Below, piece after piece: positions 47,811-59,516 of a DNA stretch of 64,000 bases. The translations under genes and the position numbers were made by a program. The stretch spans positions 10,553,544-10,617,543 of the forward strand of contig OZ035964.1 in the NCBI GenBank assembly GCA_964034945.1, given 5' to 3'. Below the pieces are notes generated by a model. The model saw only the letters and a program-made list of their open reading frames with translations. It was not told where the DNA came from and did not search any database. This stretch comes from Chrysopilus asiliformis (lineage: Eukaryota > Arthropoda > Insecta > Diptera > Rhagionidae). Numbering within the stretch: the stretch's first letter is position 1; every line of letters begins with the position of its first letter.

Positions 47811-50800
47811 TGTCAGTCTGTCAGTATGTCAGTCTGTCAGTATGTCAGTCTGTCAGTCTGTCAGTCTGTCAGTCTGTCAGTATGTCAGTCTGTCAGTATG
47901 TCAGTCTGTCAGTCTGTCAGTCTGTCAGTCTGTCAGTCTGTCAGTCTGTCAGTCTGTCAGTCTGTCAGTCTGTCAGTCTGTCAGTCTGTCAGTCTGTCAG
48001 TCTGTCAGTCTGTCAGTCTGTCAGTCTGTCAGTCTGTCAGTCTGTCAGTCTGTCAGTCTGTCAGTCTGTCAGTCTGTCAGTCTGTCAGTCTGTCAGTCTG
48101 TCAGTCTGTCAGTCTGTCAGTCTGTCAGTCTGTCAGTCTGTCAGTCTGTCAGTCTGTCAGTATGTCAGTCTGTCAGTCTGTCAGTCTGTCAGTCTGTCAG
48201 TCTGTCAGTCTGTCAGTCTGTCAGTCTGTCAGTCTGTCAGTCTGTCAGTCTGTCAGTCTGTCAGTCTGTCAGTCTGTCAGTCTGTCAGTCTGTCAGTCTG
48301 TCAGTCTGTCAGTCTGTCAGTCTGTCAGTCTGTCAGTCTGTCAGTCTGTCAGTCTGTCAGTCTGTCAGTCTGTCAGTCTGTCAGTCTGTCAGTCTGTCAG
48401 TCTGTCAGTCTGTCAGTCTGTCAGTCTGTCAGTCTGTCAGTCTGTCAGTCTGTCAGTCTGTCAGTCTGTCAGTCTGTCAGTCTGTCAGTCTGTCAGTCTG
48501 TCAGTCTGTCAGTCTGTCAGTCTGTCAGTCTGTCAGTCTGTCAGTCTGTCAGTCTGTCAGTCTGTCAGTCTGTCAGTCTGTCAGTCTGTCAGTCTGTCAG
48601 TCTGTCAGTCTGTCAGTCTGTCAGTCTGTCAGTCTGTCAGTCTGTCAGTCTGTCAGTCTGTCAGTCTGTCAGTCTGTCAGTCTGTCAGTCTGTCAGTCTG
48701 TCAGTCTGTCAGTCTGTCAGTCTGTCAGTCTGTCAGTCTGTCAGTCTGTCAGTCTGTCAGTCTGTCAGTCTGTCAGTCTGTCAGTCTGTCAGTCTGTCAG
48801 TCTGTCAGTCTGTCAGTCTGTCAGTCTGTCAGTCTGTCAGTCTGTCAGTCTGTCAGTCTGTCAGTCTGTCAGTCTGTCAGTCTGTCAGTCTGTCAGTCTG
48901 TCAGTCTGTCAGTCTGTCAGTCTGTCAGTCTGTCAGTCTGTCAGTCTGTCAGTCTGTCAGTCTGTCAGTCTGTCAGTCTGTCAGTCTGTCAGTCTGTCAG
49001 TCTGTCAGTCTGTCAGTCTGTCAGTCTGTCAGTCTGTCAGTCTGTCAGTCTGTCAGTCTGTCAGTCTGTCAGTCTGTCAGTCTGTCAGTCTGTCAGTCTG
49101 TCAGTCTGTCAGTCTGTCAGTCTGTCAGTCTGTCAGTCTGTCAGTCTGTCAGTCTGTCAGTCTGTCAGTCTGTCAGTCTGTCAGTCTGTCAGTCTGTCAG
49201 TCTGTCAGTCTGTCAGTCTGTCAGTCTGTCAGTCTGTCAGTCTGTCAGTCTGTCAGTCTGTCAGTCTGTCAGTCTGTCAGTCTGTCAGTCTGTCAGTCTG
49301 TCAGTCTGTCAGTCTGTCAGTCTGTCAGTCTGTCAGTCTGTCAGTCTGTCAGTCTGTCAGTCTGTCAGTCTGTCAGTCTGTCAGTCTGTCAGTCTGTCAG
49401 TCTGTCAGTCTGTCAGTCTGTCAGTCTGTCAGTCTGTCAGTCTGTCAGTCTGTCAGTCTGTCAGTCTGTCAGTCTGTCAGTCTGTCAGTCTGTCAGTCTG
49501 TCAGTCTGTCAGTCTGTCAGTCTGTCAGTCTGTCAGTCTGTCAGTCTGTCAGTCTGTCAGTCTGTCAGTCTGTCAGTCTGTCAGTCTGTCAGTCTGTCAG
49601 TCTGTCAGTCTGTCAGTCTGTCAGTCTGTCAGTCTGTCAGTCTGTCAGTCTGTCAGTCTGTCAGTCTGTCAGTCTGTCAGTCTGTCAGTCTGTCAGTCTG
49701 TCAGTCTGTCAGTCTGTCAGTCTGTCAGTCTGTCAGTCTGTCAGTCTGTCAGTCTGTCAGTCTGTCAGTCTGTCAGTCTGTCAGTCTGTCAGTCTGTCAG
49801 TCTGTCAGTCTGTCAGTCTGTCAGTCTGTCAGTCTGTCAGTCTGTCAGTCTGTCAGTCTGTCAGTCTGTCAGTCTGTCAGTCTGTCAGTCTGTCAGTCTG
49901 TCAGTCTGTCAGTCTGTCAGTCTGTCAGTCTGTCAGTCTGTCAGTCTGTCAGTCTGTCAGTCTGTCAGTCTGTCAGTCTGTCAGTCTGTCAGTCTGTCAG
50001 TCTGTCAGTCTGTCAGTCTGTCAGTCTGTCAGTCTGTCAGTCTGTCAGTCTGTCAGTCTGTCAGTCTGTCAGTCTGTCAATCTGTCAGTCTGTCAGTCTG
50101 TCAGTCTGTCAGTCTGTCAGTCTGTCAGTCTGTCAGTCTGTCAGTCTGTCAGTCTGTCAGTCTGTCAGTCTGTCAGTCTGTCAGTCTGTCAGTCTGTCAG
50201 TCTGTCAGTCTGTCAGTCTGTCAGTCTGTCAGTCTGCCAGTCTGTCAGTCTGTCAGTCTGTCAGTCTGTCAGTCGGTCAGTCGGTCAGTCGGTCAGTCGG
50301 TCAGTCTGTCAGTCTGTCAGTCTGTCAGTCTGTCAGTCTGTCAGTCTGTCAGTCTGTCAGTCTGTCAGTCTGTCAGTCTGTCAGTCTGTCAGTCTGTCAG
50401 TCTGTCAGTCTGTCAGTCTGTCAGTCTGTCAGTCTGTCAGTCTGTCAGTCTGTCAGTCTGTCAGTCTGTCAGTCTGTCAGTCTGTCAGTCTGTCAGTCTG
50501 TCAGTCTGTCAGTCTGTCAGTCTGTCAGTCTGTCAGTCTGTCAGTCTGTCAGTCTGTCAGTCTGTCAGTCTGTCAGTCTGTCAGTCTGTCAGTCTGTCAG
50601 TCTGTCAGTCTGTCAGTCTGTCAGTCTGTCAGTCTGTCAGTCTGTCAGTCTGTCAGTCTGTCAGTCTGTCAGTCTGTCAGTCTGTCAGTCTGTCAGTCTG
50701 TCAGTCTGTCAGTCTGTCAGTCTGTCAGTCTGTCAGTCTGTCAGTCTGTCAGTCTGTCAGTCTGTCAGTCTGTCAGTCTGTCAGTCTGTCAGTCTGTCAG

Positions 50801-51265
50801 TCTGTCAGTCTGTCAGTCTGTCAGTCTGTCAGTCTGTCAGTCTGTCAGTCTGTCAGTCTGTCAGTCTGTCAGTCTGTCAGTCTGTCAGTCTGTCAGTCTG
50901 TCAGTCTGTCAGTCTGTCAGTCTGTCAGTCTGTCAGTCTGTCAGTCTGTCAGTCTGTCAGTCTGTCAGTCTGTCAGTCTGTCAGTCTGTCAGTCTGTCAG
51001 TCTGTCAGTCTGTCAGTCTGTCAGTCTGTCAGTCTGTCAGTCTGTCAGTCTGTCAGTCTGTCAGTCTGTCAGTCTGTCAGTCTGTCAGTCTGTCAGTCTG
51101 TCAGTCTGTCAGTCTGTCAGTCTGTCAGTCTGTCAGTCTGTCAGTCTGTCAGTCTGTCAGTCTGTCAGTCTGTCAGTCTGTCAGTCTGTCAGTCTGTCAG
51201 TCTGTCAGTCTGTCAGTCTGTCAGTCTGTCAGTCTGTCAGTCTGTCAGTCTGTCAGTCAGTCTGT
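47811..51265 (+). repeat. 8-bp tandem array (GTCTGTCA)n, about 430 units
   Basis: About 3.45 kb of GTCTGTCA, the largest array here. Variants: TATGTCAG units clustered at the left end (about 47825-47900 and 48161), a GTCGGTCA block at about 50271-50300, isolated changes near 50079 and 50236. All three plus frames are open for over 1100 codons and encode the same 8-residue repeat. The long frame starting at 47712 is an artefact. Confidence 0.98.
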
Positions 51266-51345
51266 GTACAAGATTTCTCAAAAACTAATAGAGCTAGCGC
51301 CATGAAATTTTATAGGCATGTTGGGTCCTGAAATGGGACAATCCT
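51266..51345 (+). repeat. Family A junction and proximal body
   Basis: TGTGTACAAGATTTCTCAAA, GAGCTAGCGCCATGAAATTT, then ATGGGACAATCCTATCAA. The body resumes at 52390 after a LINE insertion. Confidence 0.8.
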
Positions 51346-52272
51346 ATCAATCCTCTGTCAGGTGTACCACAAGGTAGCCATTTAGGTCCGTTATTGTTTA
51401 ATTTATTTATTAACGACGTGTTTTCACTGATGAAAAATAGTTCTGTTCTCGGATTTGCTGACGATTTAAAGATATTTAATGTAATACATGATAGACAAGA
51501 CCAGCTTTTTCTGCAAGAAAGCTTAAATACCTTTTCCTTTTGGTGCTTAAAAAATGGATTAACGCTTAACGTACCCAAATGCTCTTTTATTTCATTTGGA
51601 CGACAAGCTGAAAAAGATAGCTTATTGAGTTACTCTTTAGGTGGTTCTACAATTGCTAGAACCGATAAGATTAATGATCTTGGTGTATTACTTGACGAAA
51701 AGCTGAGCTTCCAATTTCATGTCAACAATGTTATTATTCGAGCAAATTCAATGTTAGGGTTTGTGAAGCGTTGGTCAAAAGAAATTTCTGACCCTTTTGT
51801 CTTAAAAGCATTGTTTTGCTCTCTTGTTCGTCCCATTCTTGAGTATGCGTGTGTTGTCTGGAAACCATACTATAGCATCCATATTTCTCGCCTTGAATCT
51901 GTGCAGAAACGATTTCTTAGATTTACTTTAAAGTTTTTGCCATGGGAGAATCGTTTATTGCTTCCACCATATCAGGATAGATTGAAATTGCTACATATGT
52001 CGTCCCTTAATCACCGTAGGTATATACTAAGTGTGCTTTTTATTAATGATTTGTTATGCGGTAATATTAACTCATCAAGCCTCTTGAGTTTGATTAGTAT
52101 TCACTCACATCTTCGTGCCACCAGGGACAAAACATTTATTTATTTGGACTGTCATAGAACAAACTATGGTCATTATAAACCAATGTCTGCCATGAGTAGA
52201 CTCTACAACGAGTACGTTTATAATGTAGATTTTAATTTAAGTAGAAATTCCATAAAACAAGCATTTTTGTAA
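51346..52272 (+). pseudogene. LINE reverse transcriptase, C-terminal fragment
   Basis: Open for about 308 codons from SGVPQGSHLGPLLF (RT motif before the catalytic site) through GFADDLKIF at 51451-51477, whose ADD (51457-51465) is part of the active-site box. Then WCLKNGLTLNVPKC, DLGVLLDEKLSF, and LVRPILEYACVVW in the thumb, to a stop at 52270-52272. Upstream RT, endonuclease and ORF1 are missing. No stops or frameshifts in the retained part, so the insertion may be recent. Confidence 0.9.
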
Positions 52273-52385
52273 ATATATTTTATTTCTGTCATTATTTCTT
52301 TTTTACGTATATAGTATTAACTTTTAAATATTCAGATGGTTATAATTATACCTGTTGGATGATAATAAATAAAAATAAAAAACTT
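51346..52385 (+). mobile_element. 5'-truncated non-LTR retrotransposon (Jockey-like LINE)
   Basis: Starts abruptly inside the reverse transcriptase domain and ends with GATGATAATAAATAAAAATA and an A-rich tail. It interrupts family A: the sequence to its left (GGGACAATCCTA) and right (GGAAGTATCCAAAATGG) is contiguous in the 44.3 kb copy. 5' truncation is typical of target-primed reverse transcription. Confidence 0.85.
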
Positions 52386-52389
52386 TTGG

Positions 52390-53046
52390 TGGAAATCCGT
52401 TAACCGGAAGTATCCAAAATGGCGGTTTTTCAAAAATCGCAATTTCGTTTTTCTCGATTTACTCCCAAACTACGCGTTTTTTAGTGGCCTTAAGTATGAC
52501 AAAACTTGGAGAAAATAAAATTTCCCACACTTTTGTCTTTAGCTATAACTCGATATCTCCACCTGTTATCGAGATAAACCGTTTTTTCCAAAAAAACAGT
52601 TTTTTGCGATTATCTCGAAAACTAACGGGTTTTTGCTGACTAAATGTATGAAGTGAATTAATGAGAATGGCATTCTGCACAATTTTGTTTCGTACCGTTA
52701 TCCGTTATCTTTTACCGTTATTGCGATATTTTCATTAATATGTAAAAAATCATATTTTTGCGAATAATTTGCAAACTAACGGTTTTTCGACAAATCAGTT
52801 AAAAGAATAATTAAAGACGTTAACATTTTCTACATTTTTGCCATTTACCGTAAATTGATATCTGTTACCGTTCTCATGTTATCACAAATTTTGTACATTT
52901 TGGATATTTTTGAATACACCAAGAATTTATTGGGAGGTCGTCTTAGGTTGACAACGCGACAGGGCTCTAGCGTAAATTGCACAGGGTCGTAGATTTTGTA
53001 GAAGAAAGTTTTGTGTTGACCACAACTGATATTTTTCTATTATTTT
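52390..53046 (+). repeat. Family A body, distal part
   Basis: TCCAAAATGGCGGTTTTTCA, ACTACGCGTTTTTTAGTGGC, repeated CGTTATC and ATATCTC words, to TTGTGTTGACCACAACTGAT. Terminated by the copia LTR. Confidence 0.8.
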
Positions 53047-53251
53047 TGCTGGATTATAGAAGGAAAGTGAAACAAATAATCTTGATAACTCGGTTTATTT
53101 TAATAGAACTTCATCGGTTAAGATAAATTCGGAGACTGAACAATTTGCAATAGAAAATATAATAATAACTTATAACGTTTCTTATAAACAGTAAAAATGT
53201 TAGCGTTGAATACAATAGAAATGATAGCAACATAAATGAGAATATTTAACA
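53047..53251 (-). repeat. copia-type 3' LTR
   Basis: On the minus strand it starts TGTTAAATATTCTCATTTAT just after a purine-rich tract (GAGGAGGAG) and ends ATAATCCAGCA, the TG...CA boundaries of an LTR. An AATAAA lies inside (TTAAAATAAACCG). The 5' LTR is not found. Confidence 0.7.
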
Positions 53252-53307
53252 CTCCTCCTCAACACTATACATTTGTTTAAAAACAAAAACAAAAACTTAA
53301 ATTAAAA

Positions 53308-55635
53308 CTACTGACAGAGGCCTAACTTTTTACAAAATTTAGAATGTTTATATTTTGCCAAATATTTGGTGAAAATATCTGCGACCATATTGTCCGTTGG
53401 AACATACTTTAGATCGATAGACTTCTGCTCGTAGACATCGCGTATATAATGATATTTAATATCAATATGTTTGCTCCTCGAATGACACACGGGATTCCTT
53501 ACCAATTGCTGCGCACTTAGATTATCACTGAATAACAGTACAGGCTTATTAATCATCTGTTCGAAACCTAGATCTCTAATGAGACTACGAAGGTACACTA
53601 CCTCTTTAGAAGCCTGAGACAAAGCCATGTACTCTGCTTACGTAGAACTTAGTGCCGTCGCCGTTTGTTTCTTCGACTCCCAAGTAATAGGTGAATTAGA
53701 CAGAAAGAAAACATATCCCGTATAGGATTTTCTATCGTCTGTACTGCTAGCCCAATCCGCATCCACCCAGCCATATAAAGGCATCGATGTTTTCTTATAT
53801 GTAAGCTTGTAGTTGCTAAGGGTGCTTATATAACGCAGTAAATGCTTAACTGACACAAGATGTTCCTGATGAAGTGTAACATTAAATTGTGCCAGTTTAT
53901 TGACAGAATGCGTAATGTCCGGCCTCGTTGAACTTGCCAAATATATGAGAGACCCTATCAATGATTGATAGTGTCCTGGATCCAAGATTTTACACTTCGG
54001 ATGAATACATTTAGTCAACTTTGTGCCGGGATCAAGTGGTGTCCAGCATTTTCTGCATTCAGTAATTTTATTTTGCTGGAGCACATCCTTTATGTACTTT
54101 TGTTGGTGTATACTTATCGCACCTCGATCTCTATCACGCTCAATTTGTATACCCAAATAAAAATTTAATTGATCCTTATCAATTATCTCGAACTTTTGAC
54201 TAATTTTCGACTTTATCCAATCTAATTCGTTTTGATGACTACAACCAAGTATAATATCGTCTACATAGACTGCGACAATATTGTAAGAATTCTCACGGTG
54301 CATAACGTATACACAACCATCGCCATTACATCGCTGGAAACCAAAACTTATCAACGCTTAGCGAAGTTTTTGATTCCATTCACGACCTGCTTGTTTTAAT
54401 CCATAGAGTGACTTCCTTAATTTGCACACCCTCTTTGGATAAGCCGAATCTACGAATCCCTCCGGCTGCTTCATATATGTTAGATCATCTCTTTCAAGTC
54501 GCCGTTCAAAAACGCAGAAATAACATCAATCTGATGGACTAACAATCGAAACTCCACAGCTAATGCGAGTATCAAACGAATCGTCGAATATCGGACGACA
54601 GGAGAGAATGTCTCATAATAGTCGATCTGGTATTTTTGAGCGCAACCTTTGGCTACGAGGCGCGACTTATATTTATCGATACTACCGTCTGCATTCCTTT
54701 TTATGTTAAACACCAATTTACAATTAATAATGTTTCCTTGCGATGGAGCGTCGACTAAGTCCCATGTAGAATTCGACATCAATGCATCATACTCAGCTTT
54801 CATAGCAAGTTTCCATCTTTCAGCATCTTCACGAGACAGCGCCTCTGCAACGGTTGAAGGATTCGGACGACTTTCTTCTGCTAAGTTGACACCCTCCTTC
54901 TTTGAATACTGCTTACAGGGCCTACCACGACTTCCTGTGCGTAGTATGCGTGGACGCCCAGGACCTCTGCTGTTTTCTTCTTGGACTGCATCCTGGATTT
55001 CTTCATGGACTCCCTCATAGTCATCTTTAGAACTCTCCTCGTCGCTTGGAACCAGCTGCTTGACCTGTGCTGTCGATTTGTTCGGCGAACCTGGTTCATC
55101 TTGAGTACCTTTGTTGAGAACATCGTTCAAGACAAAATCTTTTCCACCAATAGCGTCTAAATCAGCATCCTCGAAAAAGATGACATCTCTGCTTTAAGAT
55201 GACATCCTCGAAAAAGATGACATCTCTGGTTGTGGGATTATACAGCCTGTAAGCTTTGGAGACATCCGAGTAGCCCACCATCACATGTTCCAGACCTTTT
55301 GCTTCAAACTTCGATCTTCCTGGCTGTTTCTGTAAAACAATCGCCTTACTGCCAAAAATTTTTAAATGACTTACATTTGGTTTTCGGCCGGACCATACTT
55401 CAAAAGGTGTCTTGTCCTTAAGTACTTTCGTCGGGGATCGATTCCTCAAATAGGCAGCTGTATTAATAGCTTCAGCCCACATTGACTCCGACAAATTGGA
55501 CCCTACCAGCATGCATCGTGACATCTCCACCAACGTCCTGTTAGCCCGCTCGGCTACCCCGTTCTGTTGTGGAGTGTACTCAACTGTCAACTGCCTTTTA
55601 ATTCCACAATCCGCCAGGAAACTGCTAAACTCATT
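53308..55635 (-). pseudogene. copia pol, integrase C-part to RNase H, with stops
   Basis: From the left flank of the hAT-like insertion: integrase second half (YTPQQNGVAERANRT, then LKIFGSKAI), a hinge, RT (WDLVDAPS, SRLVAKGC, YVDD at 54256-54267, SLIYLASSTRPDI), and RNase H (DADWASSTDDRKSYTGY ... SKHIDIKYHYIRD), ending at a TAG at 53308-53310. Lesions: an in-frame stop near 53638, a stop near 54357, a frame break with stops near 54478, and a 30-bp tandem duplication with a stop at about 55184-55215. Not functional. Confidence 0.9.
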
Positions 55636-56253
55636 ACTTAGATCAGGCCTGGCCAACCCAAATCGTTCCACGGGCCAGTCTGATGATTCATTTTTTTTGG
55701 CGGGCCGCACATGAAAAAATAAAATAACCGCCATTTCTTAGTAAAATTTTCAAATAATATTTTATGTTGTTTTTTAACAGTCACTTGGTTTAAAAAAAAA
55801 TTTAGAACAAAAAGCATAACACCACGACTCCATTGGGCTTTTAATAATCATGATTTTTTCCCCCACTCCATATTTTGGCGAATAAAGAAATCAGCGTGCA
55901 TCTTCAGTCATGATTTTTCATATTTATCGTGTCTCTATAGCGTAATTAGAAATGTCAACCAGGAGGTAATCAGGGCAGTCAACTAGAAATTAGCCAATTT
56001 GACTGAACAAATGTCAAAAAAAAATCCTACTTTTCAGTAGCCGAAAAAATCATGACAGTAAGGAGATTTAAATCATAATGCAAGATTTTTTGAGTCTCCA
56101 TTAGACTTTTTCGTGATTGGATTGAAATCCAATCTGGAAAAGAGTCTAATGGAGTCGTGGGGTAAGAAAAAAATATTTGCTAAAAAAATATATATATAAA
56201 TGGACTTATGTAAATGTAAACGTATATATACGAGTAGTACTTATGTAAAATAA

Positions 56254-58274
56254 AACATAACAAAAGCTATAATTGGCAGTTGGCAATTATTGAAAACCCG
56301 TATGGTGATTTAAGTGAACGGCGAACAGTTGTATCAAAATTCCAGTTTGAAGTCAAACTTTCTAATTAGATTTTTTTGAAATTTATTCCGATCGGATTTT
56401 GATGTATGGGAGTTTTATGTAGAATCATATCCTAAATAACTTTTGTTCCTGTACTTTTTAGATAAGAGGCATCGTTTTTGAGATATTCGCAAAAAACGTT
56501 TTCATTTGTTATGGGGGGTACCCCCCTAATGGTCCGTTTTTGCCCATTAACGAATTTAGCCTCGCATTTTACGAAAAACGAATCTGCGTAAAATTTCAAG
56601 TCTGTAGCTCCGCGCCACAGACGGACGGACATGCACAAATTAATTTATTTTATCATCCTAAACACATTGGCGTAATTCATTTTTGTGTGTAATGACGGGA
56701 TCTTGGCGTTACAAACGATAAGGCAAAGTTAATACAGGAAAACCTGTATAAGCCGGACTCGCACGGGGCCGGGAAATTTGTCCGGGTTAGACAGGTTTCC
56801 GGCTTATACAGGTGAACTGAAAAAATTTCAGTTTTACGTATTATTATCTTTTATTGATACTGTAAATGTAATTTCCATACTAAAAAAAACAAATTTTCCG
56901 AAAATAAAAACAAAAGAAATAAAAATTGCTTTCAAAGCATATTTGGTGAACAAATTATAGGAAAAGCTATGATCATACAGAAATCACAAAACTACATATT
57001 GAAAAATTCGGAAATTTTAGTTTGCCGGCTTTTGTTGAAAGCAATTTTTTTTTCGATTTTTCTAGCCAATGAAAATGTCTGAGCAGACATGTTTTCATTA
57101 CCTGGAAGAGTGGCATAATTTCTGGTAATCTGAAAGGTTTCCAAACCATATTCTCTAAAGTAGATCATAGTTTATAGTCCAATACGTTGAGTTATGGACT
57201 TATGGAGGGCCACTCTTCGCTTCTAATGAAATCATAAATTTGATTTTGAAGCATTTTTTGTGGTCATTTGGCTTTTTGAGCCAGAAATGAATCCTGTGGA
57301 AAATTCCAGTCCCCATTTTTGAATAAGTTTTCGTTTACATGCCTAACTATACATTTTAAACAGTTTCTTGAGCAACTTTGGCTGCCGTTTGCGCTTCTTT
57401 TTCACAAAAAAGGCTCAAAAACAATTTTCATAACTTCATGCCTCCAAAAATCCGCCCCCCGGAAGTTCAGACCTTAAGTCGTTGAACTATAGACCCGTTG
57501 GACTGTAGTGAGCATGATTTGCCAAAAAAGACAACAAAATATTGAGTCCTTGAAGAAGGATTTCAACAAAAACATTGGATAACTTTCAAATAGATCGAGC
57601 GTGTATTTTGCAGCCCTGTTGGCTCCATCGTTAAAGGCGTGTTGTTAAATCAAATGGCGGTATTTTCGAATAAAGTGTTCTATGATTTGTGGCTGTTGTG
57701 TGGCCCAATAAATATAAAAAAAAGTTTTGAAAAATACCAATGCGTTCTCATTTGGCATCAATTTTTCCTTGTGTCAGTATTTATGGCTAGACTAGGTATT
57801 TTGACGAAAAGTGATCAAAGTTTGCAACCCCTAAATATTATCCAATCTTCTTAAAATTTGGCATATACATATATATTTTTCATCACTGAGACTCGGGGCG
57901 TAAGCAAAGTCTCCAAAAATTTTAGATTTTATTTTTTGCCTAACAAAATTAAACACCCTATTGCATATGTGTCATTGATTTCTACGAACTACACCAACCT
58001 ATAGTTGGTAGAAATCACTAATCGTTGGCTGTCAACACAATCAGGAAGGCCAGAAGTATTTTAAAAAAAAATTATCCGGCTTATACAGAAAAAATGATGT
58101 CCGGGTTCGCGTTAGGGAGGTCCGGCTTATCCAGGTTAATTTTGTATGGAAATCGTCTTCAAAATCACGGGACTTTTAAAACTGTCCGCCTAAGGCAGGT
58201 TTCCGGCTTATACAGGGTCCGGCTTATACAGGTTTGACTGTATACCCTTTGGTTTCCCCATACGGGTATAAAAA
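56254..58274 (+). repeat. Family T repeat, copy 2, interrupted
   Basis: Left part 56254-56734 (AACATAACAAAAGCTATAAT ... GGCGTTACAAACGATAAGGC) and right part 58241-58274 (TATACCCTTTGG ... ACGGGTATAAAAA) flank a pogo-like insertion. Other copies show the join as TTAATATACCC. Confidence 0.85.
56735..58240. mobile_element. pogo/Tc1-mariner-like element, TSD TA
   Basis: Ends CAGGAAAACCTGTATAAGCC and inverse of GGCTTATACAGGTTTGACTG, flanked by TA at 56733-56734 and 58241-58242. The TGTATAAGCCGGAC word is repeated near both ends in direct and inverted copies. 1506 bp. Small frames inside show no intact transposase. TA duplication and CAG ends fit pogo/Tigger-like elements. Confidence 0.8.
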
Positions 58275-58430
58275 TTAAATTGTAAAATTGCATATAAACT
58301 TTATGAGCAGTTTTAGTATTTTGTATTTTATTAGTTACATAATTTTTTTTTTTTTTGAAAATATCAAATCATTTGGCGGGCCGCATTTTCAAACGTCTCG
58401 GGCCGCGGGTTGGCCACCGCTGACTTAGAT

Positions 58431-59188
58431 ATTCCCGACCATTATCTGTACGAAGAGCTTTAATCTTTCGCGAAGTTTCTAGTTCAACCATAGATTTGAA
58501 CTGCTTGAAGACGTTAAAAACTTCGTCTCGGGACTTCAGGAAATAGATTAGCATCTTTCGGGAGCTGTCATCTATGAACGTCACAAAGTAGCGTGCTCCA
58601 CCAACAGACTTCACTTTCATCGGGCCGCATATATCGGAATGAATCAGATCCAATAAATTATCGCTGCAAGTAGACTTACACGGAAAAGGTTTTACATTAA
58701 TTTTACCTCTCGCACACGTCGTACATTCCAGGGAAGTTGCAGATTGAACGTCCAATCCATCTACCATATTGTCTCTGCGTAATTGTTGCAAACTATTATT
58801 GTTCAAATGGCCAAACCGTTGATGCCACAATATTGAACTACGGTTCTTCGATTCGACTAACGAAACAGATTCGATCTTTTGTTGAACAATAAACAAATCG
58901 TCCCTTTTAGAGGCTTTCAACACAATTTGTTGGTTATTGTTTTTGATAATTGCCTGATCTTTACCGAATTCGACACAAGACCGGCTTTTGTAACTTTGCT
59001 TACGGATAAAAAATTGCCTCTTAAATTTGGCACAAACAATACGTTAGTTATCCTAATGTCACTTATTTCGGTTTTTAACAAAATAGTACCTACCTATACC
59101 ACGCGAAGCTATAGAAGTATCCGATGCCAACTGAACCTCTTGTCTCTCGGATCTTAATTCCACAAATTTATCCCGATCACAGCACATG
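58431..59188 (-). pseudogene. copia pol, protease edge to integrase N-part
   Basis: Contains TNVLFVPNLRGNFLSVSKVT-like protease/pre-integrase sequence (about 58995-59060), then WHQRFGHLNNNSLQQL and CTTCARGK of the zinc-binding GAG-pre-integrase domain, and integrase start DLIHSDICGPM, FVTFIDDSSRK and RTDNGREY, ending at the hAT duplication. At least one frame shift lies between the protease part and the open frame beginning at 58923. The 5' edge is abrupt. Confidence 0.85.
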
Positions 59189-59516
59189 ATTAATATTATT
59201 TACGTCTCATTTTCTGTGAGCGAATTCTAAAAAAAAACACTTTAAAAAACAAGTTTTATAACCTTATTAGGGGCTGCGCCCCGAACCAAAATGTATACTG
59301 CGAAAAATACTATTTTTTCAAATCGATTTACTGCTTTTGTAAATTTTTAGGTGAAATATACTGTTTTTTGTCCGAAAAAAGATACCATCGTTAGCTATAC
59401 ATAAAAAAGCAAGGTGTCTGTCTCGTAGAGACGGCCAGAAGACGTGGATCCGCCTACAACGATCGCCAATAGATCTTTAACCCTATAAAACTTCCATTTA
59501 TCGTGTACTTGGGCAC
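59189..59516. other. Non-coding spacer
   Basis: No gene recognised. A GGGCACTCAGTGCCC perfect palindrome at about 59511-59525 overlaps the end of the candidate gene. Confidence 0.35.

Larger units (their letters stand above)
55644..58422. mobile_element. hAT-like element with 8-bp TSD, carrying nested insertions
   Basis: Perfect 8-bp duplications ACTTAGAT at 55636-55643 and 58423-58430. Ends CAGGCCTGGCCAACCC and GGGTTGGCCACCGCTG are inverted, with sub-terminal CGGGCC words and GGCGGGCCGCA inside both. Without nested insertions it is about 760 bp and has no transposase. It sits in the copia integrase domain. Confidence 0.93.
53047..59188 (-). mobile_element. copia-superfamily retrotransposon, interrupted and 5'-deleted
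   Basis: Minus-strand order protease edge, GAG-pre-integrase, integrase, RT, RNase H, 3' LTR identifies Ty1/copia. Coding similarity stops abruptly upstream at about 59188, just where a protease active site would be, so gag and the 5' LTR are lost. A hAT-like element (55644-58422) interrupts the integrase. Confidence 0.9.

Noticed and set aside
47811..51265. CRISPR-like array
   Set aside because: There are no spacers between units; it is a contiguous 8-bp satellite in eukaryotic DNA.
47712..51331. Frames of 1148-1197 codons made of SLSVCQSV repeats
   Set aside because: They come from a stop-free 8-bp tandem array and occur in all three frames of one strand; no promoter, start context or non-repeat domain supports a gene.
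54649..55020. Plus-strand 123-codon frame
   Set aside because: Antisense shadow of the copia pol remnant.
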